Shown: in pieces, positions 4,773 through 13,800 of the stretch
Position numbering within the stretch: the stretch's first letter is position 1
Layout of the letters: each line of letters starts with the position of its first letter
Assembly: GCA_041749275.1 (NCBI GenBank)
Contig: JBGTBQ010000026.1
Location: forward strand, 1-15,152
Length of the DNA: 15,152 bases
Direction of reading: 5' to 3'
DNA from: JBGTBQ01 sp041749275
GTDB taxonomy: Bacteria > Acidobacteriota > Blastocatellia > Pyrinomonadales > Pyrinomonadaceae
Notes under the pieces: generated by a model
Database searches by the model: none
What the model was told of the DNA's origin: nothing
The model's input: only the letters and a program-made list of their open reading frames with translations
Translations under genes and position numbers: made by a program

Positions 4773-5851
4773 CGACCATGCAGAGAGCATTGTTTGAGCA
4801 GGCTCAATTCGAGCATTACCAGCTTCCGCTTCCGCAGTATCTTGGGGCGAAGTTTAATTTGCTCGGTTGGATCGCACGGTTCATCCCTGAAGGCGCGAAG
4901 CTTGCGCTCGACGCTTTCGCCGGTTCACAGTCCGTGGCGTATCTTCTGAAGAAGCGGGGATTGAAAGTTTACACCAACGACTTTTTGGCGTTTTGTTATC
5001 AAATCGGGGCGGCCTTGATTGAAAACAAGGATGAAATATTGAGCCTCGAAGAATGCGAAATGCTTTTCCATTCACAAGTGGCGGCAGGTAAGTTGATGGC
5101 GGAAAATTTCGCGGGCGTCTTCTTCACCGAAGACGAAGCGCGGCTTTTGGATAGTTTTCGCGCGAACGTCTCCACGCTCGGTTCTCCTTACAAACAAGCC
5201 CTCGCGCTGACCGTAATGAATCGCAGCTTGACGCGAAAAGTTATCATGGGACATTTCGCGCACACGCAGGCTTTGAGCTATGCCGCTAACCCGACGCGGA
5301 TTAAACGCAATCCGAGCATCGCACAACCCATCAAAGAGATATATTTCAAACTGCTGCCCGAATATAACCGCGCCGTCTTTGACAATGGGAAAGATAATCA
5401 GAGCTTCAACGAAAACATCCTTGACCTGCTGCCAAGACTGAAGAATGTTGATTTGATTTATTTCGATCCGCCATACACTGACAGTCATTCCGATTACCAA
5501 TCGTTCTACCATCTGACGGAAACTTTCACGCGCTATTGGGTTGATAAGCATTTCATCAATGCTACGCGCCGTTATGAGCCACAGCTTTGGAGCGGTTTTG
5601 ACAAGCGGGCCGAAGTCGAAAAGTCGTTTGAGCGATTGTTTGAGATTGCAGCGGAAGTTCCGCATTGGCTCATCAGCTACAACGACCGGAGTTTTCCGAG
5701 CGTCGAGCGGTTAGCCGCGATGATCGGCAAACATAAATCCGTCGCCATCGAGGCTAAACCGTACTTGAATAGTCGCGGCGGCAAAGGCAGCGTGGCCGGC
5801 AGCCATGAAATACTTTTCGTCTGTCGCAACAAGGCGAGGATTTTTGTGTAG
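4769..5851 (+). CDS. DNA adenine-N6 methyltransferase, D12/Dam class (Type II R-M modification subunit)
   Basis: The 360-residue enzyme should transfer a methyl group from S-adenosylmethionine to N6 of adenine in a specific site, protecting DNA from the adjacent nuclease. Motif order X, I, target-recognition region, IV is that of the alpha (D12) group, which includes Dam and M.EcoRV. Visible: motif X QYLGAK (23-28); motif I DAFAGSQSV (48-56) for SAM; acidic D71 ending the next strand (YTND); catalytic motif IV DPPY (233-236); LISYND (301-306); and a C-terminal HEILFVCRN. Residues about 75-215 would read the target. I cannot deduce the recognition sequence. The ATG at 4769 overlaps the stop of a 17-codon ORF; an ATG three codons later is an alternative, and no strong ribosome site is seen, which fits coupled translation. 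Codon use is AT-richer than in flanking genes, suggesting transfer. The endonuclease gene follows after two bases. Confidence 0.93.
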   Translation: MTTMQRALFEQAQFEHYQLPLPQYLGAKFNLLGWIARFIPEGAKLALDAFAGSQSVAYLLKKRGLKVYTNDFLAFCYQIGAALIENKDEILSLEECEMLFHSQVAAGKLMAENFAGVFFTEDEARLLDSFRANVSTLGSPYKQALALTVMNRSLTRKVIMGHFAHTQALSYAANPTRIKRNPSIAQPIKEIYFKLLPEYNRAVFDNGKDNQSFNENILDLLPRLKNVDLIYFDPPYTDSHSDYQSFYHLTETFTRYWVDKHFINATRRYEPQLWSGFDKRAEVEKSFERLFEIAAEVPHWLISYNDRSFPSVERLAAMIGKHKSVAIEAKPYLNSRGGKGSVAGSHEILFVCRNKARIFV

Positions 5852-5853
5852 AG

Positions 5854-6966
5854 ATGGAAGTGCGGGATTTTAATTTCTGGAAAGCGCGTTATGACGCGAA
5901 CGACTTGGCCGAGTTTAATTTCAATGCGTCGGGATTGCTCTGGCTCAAACTGAAATCTTTAACGAGAAAAGGGTTGTTGGATGAGTTCATCGCGGCACGC
6001 TCGATTGACGCGGCACAGGCGCGCACGCTCGCCGCAAAATGGGAGTTTGTTTTCGACTTGTTGATAAAACAGGACGCGCAGCAAGCTCATCGAACGGTTG
6101 ACGATTTTATTCGCCGCACATCTCAAGCGCAACTTGAAAACTTCGACGAGCAGGCGCTCGTATCGGAGCTGTACAAGCTCAAGTTTTACGATTGGGGGGG
6201 CGATTACAAAAACAATCTGGACAAATATCTCGTGGATAGCTTCATCAAGGTTTATCGTTCTTACGATGAGCTGTCCGTCAAGATCGAAGGGGAAATTGCG
6301 CGCAGCGTCGCAGGCTACGTTTTGAACAGTTGGTATAATCATTGGTCTTCTATTTTGATTGAAAATGTTTTCAAAACGCACCGGGCCGTCTTGCCGACAG
6401 TCGGGCAGATCAAGAAGGTTGACTTCTTCATCGGGCAGATACCTTTCGATTTGAAAGTGACTTATCTACCCGCTAATTTTATCGAAGAGAAGCGCAGAAG
6501 TTATGGACTCAAGCCTGAACTAACGGAACTAAAGCAGCAGGCGCGCAAACTTGGCATTGCTTTTCAAATGCACAAGAAGGCCAGTGACACGTATTATGAG
6601 ATTGTGCAGAAGCTAAAAGATCGCGATAGTGAGGCGAGCCATGCTGCATTGACAAGCGTTGACGACATTAGGGAGAGAATCTTAGGTGAAGTCATCGCAC
6701 AGCCACAGGAGTTAGTCAAAAATCTTTATGAGAAACAGGGCGAAATGCGCTTTGACGCCTCGAATCGTCTTTTCCTGATTTTGGTTGACCGCACGGATTA
6801 TGACAGCTCTTGGAAACTACGCCGCAATTTGGATTTGCTGAAACCAACGATCAATCAATATCTTGATGATTTCGACAACAAGAATATCGAGGATTTAAAA
6901 GTGAGCTTTAAATATGCCGGCAAGGAATATCACTGTTTGGCGGATTGCGTCTTTGTCACAAAGTGA
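5854..6966 (+). CDS. Putative Type II restriction endonuclease, PD-(D/E)xK fold
   Basis: The 370-residue protein is encoded two bases after the methyltransferase and is best explained as the partner nuclease. I cannot name a characterised relative from sequence alone. Support comes from its position and from a PD-(D/E)xK-like core: KKVDFFIGQIPFDLKVTYLP, with D190, D199 and K201 in the V-D-(x8)-D-L-K arrangement, preceded by a helix with an acidic residue (NHWSSILIENVF, E170). The N-terminal 150 residues are helical and charged and probably include the DNA-reading domain. The C-terminal third (about 270-370) contains a strand-like FLILVDRTDY. There is no HNH, GIY-YIG or ATPase motif, arguing against Type I or III. 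GCGAGGA at about 5834-5840 is a possible ribosome site for the ATG at 5854. A run of seven G at 6194-6200 lies in frame. Low GC matches the methyltransferase. No control (C) protein is seen. Confidence 0.8.
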   Translation: MEVRDFNFWKARYDANDLAEFNFNASGLLWLKLKSLTRKGLLDEFIAARSIDAAQARTLAAKWEFVFDLLIKQDAQQAHRTVDDFIRRTSQAQLENFDEQALVSELYKLKFYDWGGDYKNNLDKYLVDSFIKVYRSYDELSVKIEGEIARSVAGYVLNSWYNHWSSILIENVFKTHRAVLPTVGQIKKVDFFIGQIPFDLKVTYLPANFIEEKRRSYGLKPELTELKQQARKLGIAFQMHKKASDTYYEIVQKLKDRDSEASHAALTSVDDIRERILGEVIAQPQELVKNLYEKQGEMRFDASNRLFLILVDRTDYDSSWKLRRNLDLLKPTINQYLDDFDNKNIEDLKVSFKYAGKEYHCLADCVFVTK

Positions 6967-6999
6967 CGTTAACCGCTCTCGTTGATTTGACCGTTAACC
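6967..6999 (+). repeat. Two CGTTAACC direct repeats at the right edge of the R-M cassette
   Basis: CGTTAACC occurs at 6967-6974 and 6992-6999, 25 bases apart, each closely preceded by TGA and containing the palindrome GTTAAC. They fill half of the 55-base gap between the endonuclease stop and the carB start. The gap has no good promoter: a TTGACC at 6987-6992 lacks a -10. They could be operator half-sites, an end sequence of the inserted unit, or chance. Confidence 0.35.
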
Positions 7000-7021
7000 T
7001 TAAAAGCGCACCATCTGTTTC

Positions 7022-10000
7022 ATGCCCAGACGCACGGACATCCATAAAATTCTCATCATCGGCTCCGGCCCCATCGTCATCGGGCAGGCGTGCGAGTTCG
7101 ACTATTCGGGCACGCAGGCGTGCAAGGCGCTCATGCAGGAGGGCTTCGAGACGGTCTTGGTAAACTCGAACCCGGCGACCATCATGACCGACCCGGAGAC
7201 GGCCACGCGCACTTACATCGAGCCGCTCACGGTCGAGACGGTCTCCGCCATCATCCGGCGCGAGCGGCCCGACGCGCTCCTGCCGACCGTCGGCGGGCAG
7301 ACGGCGCTCAATCTGGCGATGGCGCTCGCGGAGGCGGGCGTTTTGGAAGAGTACGGCGTCGAGATGATCGGCGCGAAGCGCGAGGCGATCAGCGTCGCCG
7401 AAGACCGCGAGCTGTTCAAAAAGGCGATGGATGAGGTGGGCCTCCCCGTGCCGCGCGGAGGGTTCGCGCACTCGTGGCCGGAGGCTGAAGAGATTGTCGA
7501 GACGACCGGCTATCCGGCGATCATCCGCCCGTCTTTCACGCTCGGCGGGACGGGCGGCGGCACCGCCTACAACCCGGAAGAGTTTGAAGAGATCGTGCGC
7601 GGCGGACTCGCGGCCTCGCCCGTCACTCAGGTCTTGATCGAAGAGTCCATCCTCGGTTGGAAGGAGTTCGAGTTGGAGGTGATGCGCGACCTCGCCGACA
7701 ACGTCGTCATCATCTGCTCGATTGAAAACTTCGACCCGATGGGCGTCCACACCGGCGACTCGATCACGGTCGCGCCGGCGCAGACGTTGACCGATGTCGA
7801 GTATCAACGTCTGCGGGACATGTCAATCACGATCATTCGCAAGGTCGGGGTAGAGACGGGCGGCTCGAATATCCAGTTCGCCGTCAACCCTGAGAATGGC
7901 GAGGTGCGCGTCATCGAGATGAACCCGCGCGTGTCGCGCTCTTCGGCGCTGGCGTCGAAGGCGACGGGCTTTCCGATTGCGAAAATCGCGGCCAAACTCG
8001 CCGTCGGTTACACGCTCGACGAGATCAGTAACGACATCACGAAGAAGACGCCCGCGAGTTTCGAGCCGACGATTGATTATGTCGTCGCCAAAATTCCGAA
8101 GTGGAATTTTGAAAAGTTCAAAGAGGCCGAGGACGTGCTCGGTACGCAGATGAAGTCGGTCGGCGAGGTGATGGCGATTGGCCGCACGTTCAAGGAGGCG
8201 CTCTTCAAGGGTCTGCGCTCGCTCGAAGCCGTCAAGCCGCTGCGCCTCACGAACGTGCCCGACGACGAGCTGCAACGCAAGCTCGCGCGCCCGAACTCGC
8301 AGCGCTTCTCTTACGTCACCTACGCGCTCAGGAATAACTGGCCGATCAGTGAAATTCACCGCCTCTCGCGCATAGACCCGTGGTTCCTCGAACAACTCCG
8401 GGACGTGATGGAGATTCAACGGAGCGTCGAAGGGCTGAAGCTGGAAGAGATCACGCCCGACCTCCTGCGAGAATTCAAGGAGGCCGCGCTCTCCGACCGG
8501 CGTCTCGCTTACCTGACGGGCAAGACCGAAGACGAAGTGCGCGCTTACCGTAAATCGCTCGGCGTCGTCCCCGTCTACAAGCGCGTGGACACGTGCGGCG
8601 CGGAGTTTGAATCCTTCACGCCATATCTCTATTCGACATATGAAGAAGAGGATGAGGCCGCGCCGACCAACCGTCGGAAGATCATGATCCTCGGTTCGGG
8701 GCCGAACCGCATCGGGCAGGGCATCGAGTTCGACTACTGCTGCTGCCACGCCTCTTTCGCGCTGCGCGAAGCGGAGTTCGAGACCATCATGGTCAACTGC
8801 AACCCCGAAACGGTCTCGACCGATTACGACACCTCCGACCGCCTCTACTTCGAGCCGCTCACATATGAGGACGTGATGAACATCGTGGACGCGGAGAAGC
8901 CTGAAGGCATCATCGTCCAGTTCGGCGGGCAAACGCCGCTCAACCTTGCGATGCGTCTGCACGAAGCGGGCGCTCCGATCATCGGCACGTCGCCCGACTC
9001 GATTGACCTCGCGGAAGACCGCAAGCGCTTTGGCGCGCTGCTGCGCGAACTCGGCATCCCGCAACCGGAAAACGGCACGGCGGTCTCGACCGAGGAGGCG
9101 AAGGTGGTCGCGGAGGCGATAGGCTATCCCGTGCTCGTCCGCCCGTCTTACGTGCTCGGCGGGCGCGCGATGGCGATTGTGTACGACGAGAAGAGTCTGG
9201 ACGAGTACATGCGAACGGCGGTGGACGCCGCGCCGGAAAAGCCGGTGCTGATTGACAAGTTTCTCGAACGCGCGGCGGAGTTCGACGTGGACGCGCTGGC
9301 GGACGAAGAGACCTGCGTCGTCGCCGGTATTCAAGAGCACATCGAGGAAGCGGGCATCCACTCCGGCGACTCTTCATGCGTCCTGCCGCCCGTGAGAATC
9401 GCGGAGGAACACCTCGAGACGATGCGCCACTACACGCGCGTGCTGGCGCGTGCGCTCAAGGTGCGCGGCCTCTTGAACATTCAGTACGCGATCAAGGACG
9501 ACCGCGTGTACGTGCTGGAAGTCAACCCGCGCGCGTCGCGCACCGTGCCGTTCGTCTCGAAGGCGACGGGCGTGCCGCTGGCGCGCGTCGCCGCGCTCGT
9601 GATGGCGGGCCGGACGCTGGCGAGTTTCAATCTGCCGCAAGACCTGACCGTCAGCCGCTTCTTCATCAAGTCGCCCGTCTTCCCCTTTGCCAAGTTCCCC
9701 GGCGTGGACCCGATTCTCTCTCCGGAAATGCACTCGACGGGCGAAGTGATGGGCGTCGGCGAGACGTTCGGCGAGGCTTATGCCAAAGCGATGCAGGGCG
9801 CGGGGCTGGAGCTGCCGCGCGAGGGCACGGCCTTTATCAGCGTCAACGACGCGGACAAGGGACAGGCCGCTCTGATCGCGCGACGCCTCGCGCGCCTCGG
9901 CTTCAAACTCATGGCGACGGTCGGCACCGCCGCGCGTCTGAGCGAAGTCGGACTCAAAGTCGAAAGCGTCTTCAAGGTGAACGAGGGTCGCCCGAACATC

Positions 10001-10243
10001 GCCGACAAGATCAAGCAGGGCGAGATCGCCATCGTCATCAACACACCGCTCGGCATGGCTTCGCACTTCGACGAGCGGGCCATCCGCCGCGCCGCGCTCC
10101 AGCATGGCGTCCCGTGCGTGACGACGATGACCGGCGCGCAGGCCGTCGTCGAAGCCATTGCCGCACGCGAGCACGCCAAGATTTCCGTCATCTCGCTTCA
10201 GGAACTCCACGCTGAAAAGGAAGCCTTGAAGGCGCAGGGTTGA
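7022..10243 (+). CDS. carB: Carbamoyl-phosphate synthase large subunit
   Basis: The 1,073-residue protein is the synthetase subunit that, with the glutaminase CarA, makes carbamoyl phosphate from bicarbonate, ammonia (from glutamine) and two ATP, for pyrimidine and arginine synthesis in the cytoplasm. It is full length. Residues 1-400 are the carboxyphosphate half (ILIIGSGPIVIGQACEFDYS; YPAIIRPSFTLGGTGGG; VIEMNPRVSRSSALASKATG). About 400-550 is the oligomerisation domain. About 553-935 is the carbamoyl-phosphate half, repeating the first (IMILGSGPNRIGQGIEFDY; YPVLVRPSYVLGGRAM; VLEVNPRASRT). From about 937 is the methylglyoxal-synthase-like allosteric domain. Its first 53 codons are duplicated 2.5 kb upstream. 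Similarity starts exactly at the ATG, so the present 5' flank belongs to the R-M cassette. I see no strong ribosome site or promoter, so expression may rely on read-through. carA is not in the window. MogA/MoaB follows after 31 bases. Confidence 0.98.
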   Translation: MPRRTDIHKILIIGSGPIVIGQACEFDYSGTQACKALMQEGFETVLVNSNPATIMTDPETATRTYIEPLTVETVSAIIRRERPDALLPTVGGQTALNLAMALAEAGVLEEYGVEMIGAKREAISVAEDRELFKKAMDEVGLPVPRGGFAHSWPEAEEIVETTGYPAIIRPSFTLGGTGGGTAYNPEEFEEIVRGGLAASPVTQVLIEESILGWKEFELEVMRDLADNVVIICSIENFDPMGVHTGDSITVAPAQTLTDVEYQRLRDMSITIIRKVGVETGGSNIQFAVNPENGEVRVIEMNPRVSRSSALASKATGFPIAKIAAKLAVGYTLDEISNDITKKTPASFEPTIDYVVAKIPKWNFEKFKEAEDVLGTQMKSVGEVMAIGRTFKEALFKGLRSLEAVKPLRLTNVPDDELQRKLARPNSQRFSYVTYALRNNWPISEIHRLSRIDPWFLEQLRDVMEIQRSVEGLKLEEITPDLLREFKEAALSDRRLAYLTGKTEDEVRAYRKSLGVVPVYKRVDTCGAEFESFTPYLYSTYEEEDEAAPTNRRKIMILGSGPNRIGQGIEFDYCCCHASFALREAEFETIMVNCNPETVSTDYDTSDRLYFEPLTYEDVMNIVDAEKPEGIIVQFGGQTPLNLAMRLHEAGAPIIGTSPDSIDLAEDRKRFGALLRELGIPQPENGTAVSTEEAKVVAEAIGYPVLVRPSYVLGGRAMAIVYDEKSLDEYMRTAVDAAPEKPVLIDKFLERAAEFDVDALADEETCVVAGIQEHIEEAGIHSGDSSCVLPPVRIAEEHLETMRHYTRVLARALKVRGLLNIQYAIKDDRVYVLEVNPRASRTVPFVSKATGVPLARVAALVMAGRTLASFNLPQDLTVSRFFIKSPVFPFAKFPGVDPILSPEMHSTGEVMGVGETFGEAYAKAMQGAGLELPREGTAFISVNDADKGQAALIARRLARLGFKLMATVGTAARLSEVGLKVESVFKVNEGRPNIADKIKQGEIAIVINTPLGMASHFDERAIRRAALQHGVPCVTTMTGAQAVVEAIAAREHAKISVISLQELHAEKEALKAQG

Positions 10244-10274
10244 AGACGGGGCGGGTTACATTCAACTTCGGACG

Positions 10275-10787
10275 ATGCGAGTGATGAAAACTGAGATTCG
10301 CGCGGTGGTGATTACGGTGAGTGATCGGCGTGCGAGCGGTGATCTGACGGACGAATCGGGGCTGGCGCTCATTCAACTGTTACAGGATGCGGGCGCCATC
10401 ATCCTCGCCGCGATTATCGTCTCCGACGACCTCGAACCGCTGGTGGAGAAACTTCGCATGTACGCGGACATCCCGGACGTGAACCTCGTCGTGACGACCG
10501 GCGGGACGGGCCTCAGCCCACGCGACAACACGCCCGAAGCGACGCGCGCCGTGATTCAAAGGGAAGTGCCCGGCCTCGCCGAAGCGATGCGCGCCGAGAC
10601 GCTGCCCCAGACGCCGACGGCGATGCTCTCGCGCGCGGTCTGCGGCACGCGCAGCGGCGCCCTCATCATCAACCTGCCCGGCTCGCCCAAAGGCGTCCGC
10701 GAGTGCTTCGCCGTCATCCGGCCCGTGCTCACGCACGCCCTCGGTCTGCTCGCCGGCGGAGCGCACGAAGATGCCGGCGGAGGTTAG
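10275..10787 (+). CDS. mog: Molybdopterin adenylyltransferase / MoaB-MogA family protein
   Basis: The 170-residue protein belongs to the MoaB/MogA family, whose MogA members adenylylate molybdopterin before molybdenum insertion in the cytoplasm. Seen: the N-terminal strand AVVITVSDRRASG; DESGLALIQLLQDAG; the nucleotide and pterin-binding signature TTGGTGLSPRDNTPEAT; a C-terminal GALIINLPGSPKGVRECFAV typical of the fold. MoaB and MogA cannot be separated reliably here; the length fits both, so the symbol is provisional. The start is the ATG at 10275; an ATG at 10284 (MKTEIRA) is equally plausible and would match usual N-termini better. It lies 31 bases downstream of carB on the same strand and may be co-transcribed, although the pathways are unrelated. 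It converges on the cell-wall gene that ends at 10857. Confidence 0.88.
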   Translation: MRVMKTEIRAVVITVSDRRASGDLTDESGLALIQLLQDAGAIILAAIIVSDDLEPLVEKLRMYADIPDVNLVVTTGGTGLSPRDNTPEATRAVIQREVPGLAEAMRAETLPQTPTAMLSRAVCGTRSGALIINLPGSPKGVRECFAVIRPVLTHALGLLAGGAHEDAGGG

Positions 10788-10856
10788 CATTCAAGGCAAG
10801 CATGTCGTTTTACAGGTTGCGTCCGGCGTGAGACGCGTCGCGTCGTGCGTGGCCGT
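10788..10856. other. Short gap between convergent genes
   Basis: This 69-base gap separates the MoaB/MogA stop from the stop of the minus-strand cell-wall gene. It contains a compact palindrome, GACGCG-T-CGCGTC (10832-10844), whose one-base loop and lack of a T-run make it a poor intrinsic terminator. No other signal is evident. Confidence 0.4.
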
Positions 10857-13800
10857 TTATTTCGGCAGCAGCCGCTTAATCTCCCCTTCATTCTTCACCA
10901 GAAATTCCCACAGCCAGAACGCTGCGTCTCGCTCGTTCGTCATCTCGCCGACGAGGGAGATGACCAGTCCCGCGCGCACGTCGGTCGGCTTGCTGTTGTC
11001 ATCCCAGCGCACGATGGCGAGCACGATGCGCGACATGTAGCGCGCCCGGCTCTTGCGTTTCGGGTCGCTCTTTTGTTTCGGGTCGTCGCGGTCGTTTGGG
11101 GCGGTCATGAGCAGCGTGCCGGACTTGGCGTAGAAGCGATAGTCGCCGAGGCGCGCGCGCATGGCGGAAGCGCCGGGCGTTTCCTGCAACTCGTCGCCGG
11201 CAGTGCCGCCCGCACTGACGACCGCCGCGAGGCCGGGGCGAAGTTTCGCGGCGGTCTGCGGAAAACTTTCTCGTTCGGGTAGGAAGCCGAAACTCCGCTC
11301 GTCGCTGATGGCGTGGGCGGCAAACGGTTTGCCTGTGATGCTGGTGACGAAGGCGGAGGCGAGGTCAACGTTTGACCAGAGGTTGGTCCGACCGCCGAGG
11401 AGCAGCGAAACATAGTCGCGCGGTCGGTTGATGCCGTCGAGATGAAAGCTCGGCGCGGCGGGCGAAATGGCGATGAAGCCGTCGGTCGGAAAGGCGCTCC
11501 GCTGCGCCTTCAAGTCCGGCGAAGTCGCTTGTGCTCCGACCGAGGGCGAGAGATCGTCCGCTTCGTTCTTCGTCCAGAAGGAAACGCGCGCGCCGAACGG
11601 CTTGTTGCCGACGTTAATGGCGAACATCCGTTCGAGGTGCTCGGCGAGCGGCGTGCGCGCGAGGTTGACGAGCGTCTCGGGGCTGGCGTTTGAGAACTGT
11701 AGCTCGGCAGGGAACTGCGGGAACTTGCGCCAAGCCGTCTTTCCGCGGTTGAGCGATTCCAAATCAGATGATGATTCGCCGGCGGGTCGGATGCCGTCGC
11801 TCGCGGCTTCGGCCAGACCGAGAAAGCCGAGTCGCACGTGATAACGGTTGTCCGAGAGCGCAAGGTAGTTGGTGAAATCAATCCAATCGCCGCGTGGCGT
11901 GACGCGCCAGCCGCTCGACAGCGGGATGCCGAACACCTCCTGCTCATTTGCGGCAGCGCCGCGCACATAGAGCAGTTCGCCGAGGCGCGGGTGGACGGCG
12001 AGCACGGAGGCGGCCCACATCGGCTTGGTCGCCGAGCCGACGAGCATCCGGTCGAAGTTGCGGTCGCCCCCGTAGAGAGTCCGCAACTCGTCGGGCGCTT
12101 GTTGCTCGACCCAGCGCGCGGGCGGCAGCCATTCGCCCGAGCCGGAAGCGGGCTGCCAGTAGGGCGAAGAGGTCATGCGCGGGTAGCCGCCGAGCGCGAG
12201 CGTCTCGCCGCTGGGCAGGCTGATGACGGCGAGCGCGACCCGCGTGGGCAGCGCCGCGGCGGCCCCGGCGGCCCGCGCCCCTGCTTCGAGCACGTTTTGA
12301 TAGTTCCGTCGCCCCTTCTCCGAAACGAAACGCGTCGTCGCTTCCTGCAAGCTGCGGTCAAGCGTCAGCTTCGCTATGCACGGGCGCGTCTGCTCGCCGC
12401 CGAAACAGTTCTGCTCGACGGTGAGCGTGCGCGCCAATTGCACAGTCCACGGTACGGAGTGGCCCGGCTCGAAGGCCGCGACCCACCTGCCGCCGACCCA
12501 CGCCGGGCCGATGAGCGTCGTCTGGCCGTCGCCGAACGTGACGCGCGGGATGTCGTCTTTGCTCGCGCCCGCGCGGAAACTAAGTTGCACGTTGAAGGCG
12601 GAGTTGGTTGTCAGGCGGAAGCCGCCGACCTCGCGCACGCTCACGCCGTCGGTCTGACGTTCAGGCGGCAGCAGGCGAAAGAGGCCGGGGCGGCTGTCGC
12701 GCCGACGGTTCAACTCCTCGACGCGCAAAGCTCCGATGAGGTTGTCGTAGTCGCCGATATTCGATATGCCGCGCAGTCGCTCGCGGTAGGCGCGGCTCGT
12801 CTGCTCGTCGAGGCGCTCTTCGGGCAAGAGGGCGTTGAAACGCATGATCTCCTGTTCGAGCAGCGCGCCGTGGGGCACGTCGAAGCCTTCTGGGAGCTTG
12901 CTCCAGTCGGGCTTCACGGTCTTGTCGTTCTGATCCACCACGAGCACTTCATCGGCGATCATGCCGCGGATGCGCTCGAGCACACCGCCCCACTCAAAGG
13001 TGCGCTCGAACTTCTTGTTGCTCACGAGCCGCGCGTGGCTCAGTGCGACGAGCAGGAGCGGGAAGGCCGCGCAGATGAGGGCGGCGACGGCGTAACGCGC
13101 GCGCGGCCTCTTCTGGGTGGTTGTCGTCGTTACGGTCGCGTTTGCGTGTTGCGTTGACGGCGCGATGATGGAGTCCGTGTCCGCCGTCTCGCGCCGGTCG
13201 TCGCCGTCTTCGTCGCGCCAGTGCAGGAGCTGCGCGGCGAAGCAGAAGAGCACGAGCCAGCGCAGCAAATCAGAGGTCGAGTTGACGTTGACGAACGGCA
13301 TCCCGCGACCGGTGAAGGGGAACGTCCCCAGATTCATGCCAGCGTGGACGACCGCTTCGACGAAGAACCAGCCACAAATGAGGGCCGCCCCCGCGTAGCC
13401 GAAATCGCCGCGCGTGCGCCACGAGCCGTAGCCGACGAAGAGGAGCGGCACGGCGCACAACAAAAGCAGCGAAAGCCCTCCCGTGAAGCCGTGCTCGCCG
13501 GCGACGAAGAAGCTGTAGAGACTGTCGAACTGAATGGTGTCCTGCCGCACCTGCGAGAGCCGCGTCGGCGCGTGGCCGAAGCCGACGCCCCACCAGCCAC
13601 CCTCGTAGGCGATGGCCTTGCTCTCCCAAGTGTGCTGGTACGCGTCGCGCAGGCTTTGTAGCGGGATGCCCTGCGGGGACTTGGTCGCCGTCGCCCACGG
13701 GATCAGCCGCTCGACCTCCTGACCCTGCCAGTAGGCGACAAAGCGCGTTTTCGCTTCGCCCGGCAGCCACGAAGAGAAGTAGACGTAAGCGAAGCTCGCC

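Larger units (their letters stand above)
4555..7180 (+). mobile_element. R-M cassette flanked by 159-bp direct repeats of the carB 5' end
   Basis: The unit consists of a carB 5' copy (4555-4713), about 2.3 kb of lower-GC DNA with a methyltransferase and an endonuclease gene (4714-7021), and a second carB 5' copy (7022-7180) continuing into the complete gene. No transposase, integrase or terminal inverted repeat is seen. The arrangement matches the mode called insertion with long target duplication, described for R-M units in comparative genomics. Recombination between the repeats would release a 2,467-bp circle and leave one intact carB. Alternatively the cassette and downstream carB allele arrived together from a relative, joined to the resident carB start by illegitimate recombination. 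Confidence 0.65.

Noticed and set aside
4441..4779. Minus-strand frame of 112 codons across the carB fragment
   Set aside because: Most of it is the complement of the carB copy; a near-identical translation appears opposite the intact carB start, and it overlaps the likely promoter. Its tail (MKVDDKRIRGIIHNAP) has no ribosome site.
4723..4797. Alternative 24-codon ORF (MKRGTVISSGMFIGFYDDHA...) just before the methyltransferase
   Set aside because: It overlaps the methyltransferase start by 29 bases in another frame; the 17-codon ORF with two exact ATGA overlaps is the simpler reading. Neither is proven.
7823..9361. Long minus-strand frame (512 codons) opposite carB
   Set aside because: Arg/His/Asp-rich composition typical of antisense of high-GC codons; carB on the plus strand is full length and conserved. 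The frame opposite the Vms1-like gene (1216-2436) is rejected for the same reason.
10832..10844. GACGCG-T-CGCGTC palindrome as terminator for carB-mog
   Set aside because: One-base loop, short stem and no T-run on either strand.
11838..13157. Plus-strand frame of 439 codons opposite the SEDS-PBP gene
   Set aside because: Low-complexity Arg/Ala/Gly-rich shadow; the minus strand carries recognisable transpeptidase and SEDS motifs through the same interval.
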